DNA from: JAKCDU01 sp035551615
GTDB lineage: Bacteria > Actinomycetota > Acidimicrobiia > Acidimicrobiales > Palsa-688
DNA: 11,915 nucleotides
Assembly (NCBI GenBank): GCA_035551615.1
Contig: DASZNC010000069.1
Location: 1-11,915, forward strand
Direction: 5' to 3'
Part shown: one piece after another, positions 6,575-11,915 of the stretch
Position numbering within the stretch: position 1 is the stretch's first letter
Layout: every line of letters begins with the position of its first letter
Notes under the pieces: model-generated
What the model was told of the DNA's origin: nothing
Database searches by the model: none
What the model saw: the letters and a program-made list of their open reading frames with translations, nothing else
Translations under genes and position numbers: made by a program

Positions 6575-7822
6575 CTAACGGAACTGAAATCGGATGGGCA
6601 GCGTCTTCGGGCCGCTCACCAGGTTCGATTGGACGAACGTCGGTGTCCCGGCCAGCTCGATGGTGCGGACCCGGGTCAGCAGCTCGCGGAAGAAGGCGCG
6701 TATCTCGAGACGGGCCAGATGGGCGCCGAGGCAGAAATGGCGGCCGAAGCCGAAGGCCAGGTGCGACGACGCGTTGGCCCTTTGCACGTCGAGGCGGAAC
6801 GGGGCATCGAAGACATCGTCGTCCCGGTTGCCGGAGGCGAACGACAGCAGGGCCACATCGCCCGGTCGGAAACTCACGCCTCGGACCTCGTAGGGCTCCT
6901 GACAGTGGCGTAGGAAGTGCTTGACCGGCGACACGTACCGGATCAGCTCGTCGGTGGCGTGGGCCACCAGCCCGGGATCGGCCTGGAGGAGCTCCGACTG
7001 GTCCGGGTTCTCCAGTAGGGCGAGGAGGCCGCCGGCGAGCGAGTTCGAGGTGGTGTCGTGGCCGGCGGTGGCCACGATCAGGTAGAAGCCCATCACGTCC
7101 ATGTCGGCCAGCGGATCGCCGTCGATCATGGCATTGGCGATGACCGAGGCCAGATCCTCGGTCGGGTGGCTGCGCCGATCGGCGGCCAGGGTGGTGAAGT
7201 AGGCCACGAAGTCCAGCAGCACCTGCAGAATGGCACCGTCCTCGCCGGCCCGACCGATATCGGGGTCCTCAGCCCCGAACAGCTCCTGTGTCAGCTTCAG
7301 CATCTTGAGGTGGTCCTCCTCGGGCAGACCCAGGATGGACAGGATCACCTGCAGGGGATAGTGCATGGCGATGTCATTGGCGAAGTCGCACTCGCCGTCC
7401 ATCGCCTCCATGCGGTCGACGAACTGGGTCGCCAGTTCTGCGACCCGGTCGTTCATCCGCTTGATGCTGGCCGGTTTGAACCACTCGTTGACTATGTTGC
7501 GGTGGTCCTTGTGCTCCTTGCCGTCCATCTGGATGAGCGTGTTCACCGGATTGCCGCCCTCGGCGTTGTTCGGACGCGACGCGATCGGGCCGATCGTGGG
7601 GTAGGGGGCGTTCGTGAAGACGTCCGGGTTGCGTTCGATCTCCATGATGTCGGCGTGCTTGGTCACCGCCCAGAAGTCCTCGTAGCCCGGAATGGTGACC
7701 TTGGTGATCGGTGACTCCCGGCGCAGGATGGCGGCCGACTCGTGCCAGGCGGCCGGATCGGCGTAGAAGGCGGGGTCGGCGAAGATTCGGCCGAGGTCGG
7801 AAGGTAGTGCGGTCTGGCTCAC
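6575..7822 (-). CDS. Cytochrome P450
   Basis: This is a soluble bacterial class I-type P450 monooxygenase that would insert oxygen into a hydrophobic substrate using electrons from a ferredoxin. The 415 residues carry the I-helix oxygen-activation motif AGHDTTS (253-259), the K-helix E292-x-x-R295 pair, and the heme loop FGFGRHFCLGAHLAR (357-371) with Cys364 as thiolate ligand. The C-terminal SNLVSGPKTLPIRF is typical of a broad actinobacterial group that includes terpene- and steroid-oxidising P450s, so a lipid- or terpenoid-like substrate is plausible but not shown. No membrane anchor is present. The GTG start at 7822 has no good ribosome binding site but a -10-like TAGCGT six bases upstream, so the mRNA may be leaderless. 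No ferredoxin gene is adjacent. A 114-base gap separates it from the FAD enzyme gene. Confidence 0.95.
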   Translation of the reverse strand: MSQTALPSDLGRIFADPAFYADPAAWHESAAILRRESPITKVTIPGYEDFWAVTKHADIMEIERNPDVFTNAPYPTIGPIASRPNNAEGGNPVNTLIQMDGKEHKDHRNIVNEWFKPASIKRMNDRVAELATQFVDRMEAMDGECDFANDIAMHYPLQVILSILGLPEEDHLKMLKLTQELFGAEDPDIGRAGEDGAILQVLLDFVAYFTTLAADRRSHPTEDLASVIANAMIDGDPLADMDVMGFYLIVATAGHDTTSNSLAGGLLALLENPDQSELLQADPGLVAHATDELIRYVSPVKHFLRHCQEPYEVRGVSFRPGDVALLSFASGNRDDDVFDAPFRLDVQRANASSHLAFGFGRHFCLGAHLARLEIRAFFRELLTRVRTIELAGTPTFVQSNLVSGPKTLPIRFQFR

Positions 7823-7828
7823 AGCCCG

Positions 7829-7859
7829 ACGCTAACGAAGCGGGCCCAGGCGATGTCGA
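7829..7859 (-). promoter_or_regulatory. Candidate leaderless promoter of the P450 cassette
   Basis: Read on the - strand, TCGACA (7859-7854, five of six matches to TTGACA) is followed after 19 bases by TAGCGT (7834-7829), which fits the actinobacterial TANNNT -10 pattern. Six bases then lead to the GTG start of the P450 gene, where a leaderless transcript would begin. The spacer is longer than the usual 17-18 bases. No transcription data are available, so this is a prediction. Confidence 0.35.
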
Positions 7860-7881
7860 GGTTCGCGTGCGAAGTGCCTCG
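7857..7881. promoter_or_regulatory. Interrupted palindrome, candidate operator in the divergent promoter region
   Basis: TTCGC (7862-7866) and GCGAA (7869-7873) form a perfect inverted repeat around GT. It is flanked by CGAGG (7857-7861) and CCTCG (7877-7881), which are also complementary but offset by three bases. The element overlaps the proposed -35 of the P450 promoter and lies about 70 bases before the peptidase start. A dimeric repressor such as a TetR-type protein could bind here. The symmetry is seen directly; the function is inferred, and no regulator gene lies in the window. Confidence 0.35.
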
Positions 7882-7934
7882 CGCCCACGGTGACGTTTCG
7901 GAAGGGCGGGTATCACCACTCGTGCCGCTGACCA

Positions 7935-7944
7935 GAGGGGGGAA
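7935..7944 (+). promoter_or_regulatory. Ribosome binding site that sets the peptidase start
   Basis: GAGGGGGGAA is the only strong purine run near the 5' end of the sedolisin reading frame. It ends four bases before the GTG at 7949 and 13 before the ATG at 7958, so the GTG is favoured. The reading frame extends further upstream to 7853, but that part is not expected to be translated. Confidence 0.55.
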
Positions 7945-7948
7945 TACA

Positions 7949-9535
7949 GTGACCGACATGAGAAACGCCCGATCCACGAGCCGATCGATTCTGCTGGCCG
8001 CAGTCTTGGGCAGTTCCAGCACCTTCGCCATCGGCGGGGCCACCGTCCTGTCCGCCGCCGGTAGCGCCGCGTCAGGAGTGCTTCCGATGGTCGAGAGCGT
8101 GCCCAACCTGGCGTCCTACCGGGTAAGCGCCCGCGACGCCAACACCGATTGCACCCTGCCCGACGGCTCGATGTACGACTTCTACCACTGCTACAGCCCG
8201 CAGGACATCAGGTCGGCCTACGACGTGGACGGGGCGCCGGCCATCACCGTCCACGGGAAGTCCCAGCCGAACTACGGACAGAACCAGACGATCGTGCTGG
8301 TCGACGCCTACGGCAGCCCCACGGCGGCCGCCGACATGCAGACCTTCCACGACGCCTTCTTCCCGACGCTGCCCAACCCGAACTTCCAGGAGATCTATCC
8401 GCAGGGGAATCCGCAACTGCCCTCCGACAGCAAGGCCAAGGGCCAGTCCGGTGCCAACGGCGCCGCCGGCTGGTCGGGCGAGGCCACCCTCGACATCGAA
8501 TGGGCCTACTCGGTTGCTCCTGAGGCCCATATCGTGCTCCTGGCCGTTCCGCCGGCCGAGACCGAGGGTGTCCAGGGCCTGCCCAACCTGTTCAAGGCCA
8601 TCTCCGGCGAGATAGATGCGGCGCCCGGCGGCACCGTGTTCTCGATGTCGTTCGGTATCACCGAGCAGACCTTCGGCGGCGCCGGTGCCGCCCAGACATC
8701 GAAGTTCGATGCCGTCTTCCAGCGGGGCTTGGCCAAGGGTGACAACTTCTTCGCCGCTTCCGGCGACAACGGGAGCTACAACTCCAGCAAGCAGAAGAAG
8801 GACACCGCCAACTACCAGTACCCGACGGTCGGTTGGCCGGCCAGCTCCCCCTACGTGGTCGGCGTCGGCGGCACCCAGCTCCAGTACGGCTGGACCTGGA
8901 ACCCGTCCAGCAACGATCCGAACACGGCCGGCTACTGGCAGTCGACCACGGGTGGCAACACCAACGCAGTGTGGAACGAGTCGTGGGCGCCGATCGCGAC
9001 GGGCGGCGGTGAGAGCGTCCTGTACCAGCGCCCGTCGTGGCAGACCGTGTCCGGCGACGGCACCGGTCGGCTCGAACCTGATGTGTCGTGGAACGCCGCC
9101 GTCAACGGGGGGGTGGATGTCTACATCAGCTCGTACCCGCAGTACAACTGCGGCACCACGACTGGCTGCTGGACGTTCTACGGAGGGACGTCGGCGGCCA
9201 CCCCGCAGACGGCTGCCTCGTTCGCCCTCGTGAATGCAGCCCGGGCGGCATCAGGCCAGGCGCCGCTTGGCTTCATCGATCCGCTCCTGTACTCAGGTGC
9301 CGGGACCGCCGACTACAACGACGTCGTGCCGCTCCACCAGGGCACCGCACCGGCCCAGTTCGCCGGTTCCGATGTCGGGGTGACCGGCCCGGTCAACAAG
9401 TCGGTCGGTGACCTCGTGGACAACCAGCTCTGGGATGTTCCGGTCGCCGGCTACCCCACGACCGCGGGTTACGACGCCACCTCCGGGTGGGGTACGCCCG
9501 ACGTCGGGCGGCTGGTCACCAACCTGTCCTCGTAG
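7949..9535 (+). CDS. Secreted sedolisin-like serine-carboxyl peptidase (family S53)
   Basis: This is a predicted extracellular endopeptidase, a class usually active at acidic pH. From the GTG start it has 528 residues. Residues 4-43 form a signal peptide: basic RNARSTSR, a hydrophobic core beginning ILLAAVLG, and several Ala-x-Ala cleavage options. The catalytic domain starts near CYSPQDIRSAYDVDG (81-95). Active-site residues are Glu178 and Asp182 (GEATLDIE), oxyanion-hole Asp273 (ASGDNG) and nucleophile Ser415 (GGTSAATP). DYNDV (Asp458) and GYDATSGWGTP (Asp509) resemble the C-terminal calcium site. Cys68/Cys81 and Cys401/Cys407 could form disulfides. Only about 40 residues separate the signal peptide from the catalytic domain, so the roughly 200-residue activation propeptide usual in this family is missing. 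The gene is divergent from the P450 and convergent with the ADP-ribosyltransferase gene. Confidence 0.88.
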   Translation: MTDMRNARSTSRSILLAAVLGSSSTFAIGGATVLSAAGSAASGVLPMVESVPNLASYRVSARDANTDCTLPDGSMYDFYHCYSPQDIRSAYDVDGAPAITVHGKSQPNYGQNQTIVLVDAYGSPTAAADMQTFHDAFFPTLPNPNFQEIYPQGNPQLPSDSKAKGQSGANGAAGWSGEATLDIEWAYSVAPEAHIVLLAVPPAETEGVQGLPNLFKAISGEIDAAPGGTVFSMSFGITEQTFGGAGAAQTSKFDAVFQRGLAKGDNFFAASGDNGSYNSSKQKKDTANYQYPTVGWPASSPYVVGVGGTQLQYGWTWNPSSNDPNTAGYWQSTTGGNTNAVWNESWAPIATGGGESVLYQRPSWQTVSGDGTGRLEPDVSWNAAVNGGVDVYISSYPQYNCGTTTGCWTFYGGTSAATPQTAASFALVNAARAASGQAPLGFIDPLLYSGAGTADYNDVVPLHQGTAPAQFAGSDVGVTGPVNKSVGDLVDNQLWDVPVAGYPTTAGYDATSGWGTPDVGRLVTNLSS

Positions 9536-9542
9536 GATCGGA

Positions 9543-9566
9543 GCCCGGGCCCGACCGGGCCCGGGC
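9543..9566. terminator. All-GC hairpin between convergent genes
   Basis: GCCCGGGCCC (9543-9552) pairs perfectly with GGGCCCGGGC (9557-9566) around the loop GACC. It lies in the 64-base gap between the stop of the peptidase gene and the stop of the ADP-ribosyltransferase gene, and can fold on either strand. There is no T-run, as is common for terminators in high-GC actinobacteria. A shared bidirectional terminator is the likeliest role. Confidence 0.6.
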
Positions 9567-9599
9567 CAGAGGTCGTCCGATGGTTCGCCGCCTGCAGCT

Positions 9600-11294
9600 T
9601 CAGGCCGTTCCTCCGTGGCCGGACCGCCGCTCCAGTTCGTCAGAACCGGCCTTGGCGTCCGCCGCGGCCAGCGCGTCGGTGGCTTGCTCGTTGGCCGTCT
9701 CGAGTTTCTTGAGGGCACTGGCCAGATTCACGTCGAAGGCCCGGTCGGCCCGTTTCCGGTCGAGGCCAAGAGTTCCCGGGGCACTCGGTAGTGCAGTCTG
9801 GTCGGTGGCGCCGGCAGAAGACGCCGCCTTCCAGGGCGCCGGCTTGCGGCGCCGGGCTGGTGTCGCGTCGGAGTCGCGCGTGACCGGCGCCTTTGCCCTC
9901 GACGGGGTCGGGACCCGCTTGATCGTCACCGCGTAGAACTCGGTGGGCAGTGGCTTGTTCAGCTTCGTTGCCGACGCCACATGCTGGGCGAACTTCTTGT
10001 TGGGATTGCCGACCCGGTTGACAGAGACCACTTCAAAGGTGGTGTCAGGCAGGATGAGGACCTCCGCCTCCTTCATGGACATCGAGATGCCGGATATATC
10101 CCGGCCCCCGCTGTCCAGCACCGTCGTCAGGACGCCGACCGTCTTGTCCGGGTCGGCGGTCGATGCGGAAGCGATGTAGTAAGCGAACTCGAGGGCCTGG
10201 TCAGCTTCCTTCGAGGAGCTGCCCAGGGCTCCGAAAGTCGTCGTCTGCCCTGGTCGGAACTGGGCCTGGAAGTCGGTTGGCGTGTACCGGGCGCCGCGGT
10301 AGGTTTTGCCCTTGTAGGGCTTCATTTTGTTGAGGCCCTGTACCGCCATGGCCGCATGGAGGCTCCCCTCCTCCTTCACTGTCTGATCGTCCTGCTTGGC
10401 CCAGCCCTCGGCCGCGGCGCCGCTCTTGGCGGTGTGGGCCCGCTGACCGGACAGCCACGAGGCGCTGTTAGCGGTTACCGGGTTGATGTAGGTGTAGTCA
10501 CCGGCTGAATAGATGGAGATGGCCGAGATCTCGGCGTCTGTGAGCCCGTACTTGGCCTTGGCCAGCTTTATCCGTTCGTCTCGCTTCGGGCCGGTGAAGT
10601 TCGGCATCGGTGTCTCCAGTCCGTGCGAGACGGCCACCGCCTGACTGGCCGAGCCGAGGGCCTTGAAGCCCTTCTGCGCCCCGGCGTCTGCGCCCTTCTT
10701 CTTCATGCCGCTCGGGTCGGCGTGCTCGACGCCCGTCTGGTACTCGGCGCCCGCCTCCCGCTTGGTCACGGCGGCCCGCTCCGTGTTGAGGTCGAACTGG
10801 AGCTTCTCGAGAATTTTGACCCGGCTCGCCTGCCCCTTGCCGTAGCGCGTGATGTATTCGGCACACAGGTCGTCGATATGCTCCAGTTGGGCGGACTGGA
10901 TCGTCGGTGTCGAACCACCCAGGGCGGCCCGGGCCCGGTAGTCGGTGAGCAGCCGGCGGATGTCGGCATACAGCTTGTTCGCCGGACTCGACGACCCCTT
11001 GGCCGCACCGGCCAGGCCGAGCTTGCCGGCCAGGCTGTCCTTGTCGAGGTCGGACGGCTTGGTCTTCAGCAGCCGTTGTACGGTCGGGGGCTGATCGGCC
11101 AGCAGTTGACTGACAGCCCGGTTGCCCGCCTGCTTCTGAAGGTCGAGAACCTTCTCCTGATCGGTAACCGGGCCCGCTTGCCCATTGCTCTTCTCGCCGG
11201 TTTGGTGGCCGCCCGAACCAGTGCGTACAGCGGCTGTCTTCGCCCTGAGGGCCGGTCCCATCGCTCGCGCCACCACAGCCTTGCAACGGTACAC
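9600..11294 (-). CDS. ADP-ribosyltransferase-domain toxin/effector with LQxxAGNxAV N-terminal signature
   Basis: This predicted toxin would transfer ADP-ribose from NAD to a target protein. Layout of the 564 residues: a basic N-terminus; the signature LQKQAGNRAVSQLL (52-65) and VQRLL (72-76), which I recall from DUF4157/eCIS-core proteins and related actinobacterial polymorphic proteins; a helical middle (about 105-180); an ADP-ribosyltransferase domain (about 244-460); and a basic, proline-containing linker with a short helical tail. The domain shows SIYSAGDYTYIN (260-271), Arg333 (TYRGARY), a Ser-rich strand GSSSKEAD (358-365) and ExE (Glu409, Glu411) in KEAEVLILP, i.e. the R-S-ExE class that includes VIP2, iota and mono-ART enzymes. 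There is no signal peptide or membrane helix. Lysine is about 8% of residues against under 3% in the first ATPase. The GTG start at 11294 lacks a clear ribosome binding site; the ATG at 11261 is an alternative. The target is unknown and no immunity gene was recognised. Confidence 0.82.
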   Translation of the reverse strand: MYRCKAVVARAMGPALRAKTAAVRTGSGGHQTGEKSNGQAGPVTDQEKVLDLQKQAGNRAVSQLLADQPPTVQRLLKTKPSDLDKDSLAGKLGLAGAAKGSSSPANKLYADIRRLLTDYRARAALGGSTPTIQSAQLEHIDDLCAEYITRYGKGQASRVKILEKLQFDLNTERAAVTKREAGAEYQTGVEHADPSGMKKKGADAGAQKGFKALGSASQAVAVSHGLETPMPNFTGPKRDERIKLAKAKYGLTDAEISAISIYSAGDYTYINPVTANSASWLSGQRAHTAKSGAAAEGWAKQDDQTVKEEGSLHAAMAVQGLNKMKPYKGKTYRGARYTPTDFQAQFRPGQTTTFGALGSSSKEADQALEFAYYIASASTADPDKTVGVLTTVLDSGGRDISGISMSMKEAEVLILPDTTFEVVSVNRVGNPNKKFAQHVASATKLNKPLPTEFYAVTIKRVPTPSRAKAPVTRDSDATPARRRKPAPWKAASSAGATDQTALPSAPGTLGLDRKRADRAFDVNLASALKKLETANEQATDALAAADAKAGSDELERRSGHGGTA

Positions 11295-11409
11295 CTGCGA
11301 CGGGCTAATTGCGCCCGGATCTGCCCCTTAGGGCGACGCCTTGCCCTTCCGGGAAACGCAAAACGCGACCGCGACCGGACGCCGTCGACGGAGGTCACCC
11401 CGTACCCGG

Positions 11410-11915
11410 TCAGCGCATGGTGGCCAACTGGGTGACGTCGTCGCCGGGCAGCGCCCCGTCAACCACTGCGGACACGTCGATCTCCAGGAGATTGACGGCA
11501 CCGCCATATGTCGACAGGAAGGCAACGTCGGCCGCATCGCGGCCGGTGGCGATGCGGACCAAGCTGGACCGGGGCGCCAGGAGCGTGGCGTCCACGACCC
11601 ACCATTGCTCATCGACGAGGGCTTCGACGACAGCGTGAAAGTCCATCGGAGACAACCCGGGCGCGTATACCGCAACGATCCGGGCCGGGATGTCCAACGC
11701 TCTGAGAAACGCCGCCACCAGGTGGGCGTAATCGCGGCACACGCCCTCACGCTGGAGCAGGGTGTCGATGGCGCCACTCGTCGGGGTGCTGCTTCCGGCC
11801 CGGTAGCTCAGTCGCGTGCCGACCCACGACGACACCGCGGCAACGAGCGCAGCCGGGCTCTCGATCGATTGGAATTCGGCGCGGGCGGTCAACTCCAATC
11901 GATCAGACTCGACGT
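11410..11915 (-). CDS. Transglutaminase-like superfamily protein, 5' part beyond the window
   Basis: This is a papain-like-fold enzyme of the bacterial transglutaminase-like family, which acts as a peptidase, amidase or crosslinker; the substrate is not predictable. The visible C-terminal part has catalytic Cys in REGVCRDYAHL, His in PMDFHAVVEA and Asp in WWVVDATLLAPR. The family sequence RIATGRDAADVAF follows. Counting from the TTG at 11898 these are Cys54, His88 and Asp103. The frame stays open to the right edge, reading VESDRLELTARAEF. This matches the conserved SDRL sequence that precedes the catalytic domain in full-length relatives, so the TTG is probably not the true start and the N-terminal beta-rich region is off the window. 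The gene ends in TGA at 11410, 115 bases before the ADP-ribosyltransferase start on the same strand. Co-transcription is possible but not shown. Confidence 0.85.
   Translation of the reverse strand, partial: VESDRLELTARAEFQSIESPAALVAAVSSWVGTRLSYRAGSSTPTSGAIDTLLQREGVCRDYAHLVAAFLRALDIPARIVAVYAPGLSPMDFHAVVEALVDEQWWVVDATLLAPRSSLVRIATGRDAADVAFLSTYGGAVNLLEIDVSAVVDGALPGDDVTQLATMR

Noticed and set aside
5828..6913. 361-residue + strand frame across the FAD enzyme and P450 genes
   Set aside because: It spans two real genes and their gap on the opposite strand, with Arg/Gly/His/Pro-rich translation and no recognisable motif.
11382..11391. 10-bp palindrome CCGTCGACGG between the transglutaminase and ADP-ribosyltransferase genes
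   Set aside because: A GC-rich palindrome of this length is expected by chance, and no promoter-like boxes are placed around it.
10623..11435. 270-residue + strand frame opposite the ADP-ribosyltransferase N-terminus
   Set aside because: I considered it as an overlapping immunity gene. It is rich in Leu/Arg/Gly with no motif, has no ribosome binding site, and runs through the gap into the next gene, as shadow frames do.

Overview
The window is GC-rich DNA with frequent GTG/TTG starts and short or overlapping gene junctions. The gene families (peptide ABC importer, P450 cassette, secreted sedolisin, a protein with an actinobacterial LQxxAGNxAV signature, a transglutaminase-like enzyme) suggest a high-GC actinobacterium, perhaps of the Acidimicrobiia type. 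That assignment is inference, since there is no rRNA or other taxonomic marker here. All gaps between genes are under 130 bases. I found no tRNA, rRNA, CRISPR array or insertion sequence.

Region 1 (1-4159, + strand) holds four tightly packed genes for an Opp/Dpp-type peptide/nickel-class ABC importer, in the order ATPase (DppD), ATPase (DppF), permease (DppC), permease (DppB). A perfect 11-bp stem-loop precedes the first ATPase and follows a plausible stop codon at 7-9. The missing substrate-binding protein gene may therefore end just off the left edge.

Region 2 (4204-7822, - strand) is a three-gene oxidative cassette, transcribed as cytochrome P450, then a single-component-like FAD oxidoreductase/monooxygenase, then an Asp-nucleophile epoxide hydrolase. 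Together they look like an oxygenation and epoxide-opening pathway for a hydrophobic substrate. The P450 start has a candidate leaderless promoter with an interrupted palindrome over its -35 region.

Region 3 (7949-9535, + strand) is a secreted sedolisin (peptidase S53) with a complete Glu/Asp/Asp/Ser active site but no recognisable propeptide domain. It is divergent from the P450 and is followed by an all-GC hairpin shared with the convergent next gene.

Region 4 (9600-11915, - strand) is the most unusual part. A 564-residue, lysine-rich protein without a signal peptide carries an N-terminal LQKQAGNRAV...VQR signature, a helical middle and a C-terminal ADP-ribosyltransferase domain with R-S-ExE residues. 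It looks like a toxin/effector, possibly delivered by a contractile injection system or another non-Sec route. Upstream on the same strand lies a transglutaminase-like cysteine-protease-fold enzyme, truncated by the right edge.
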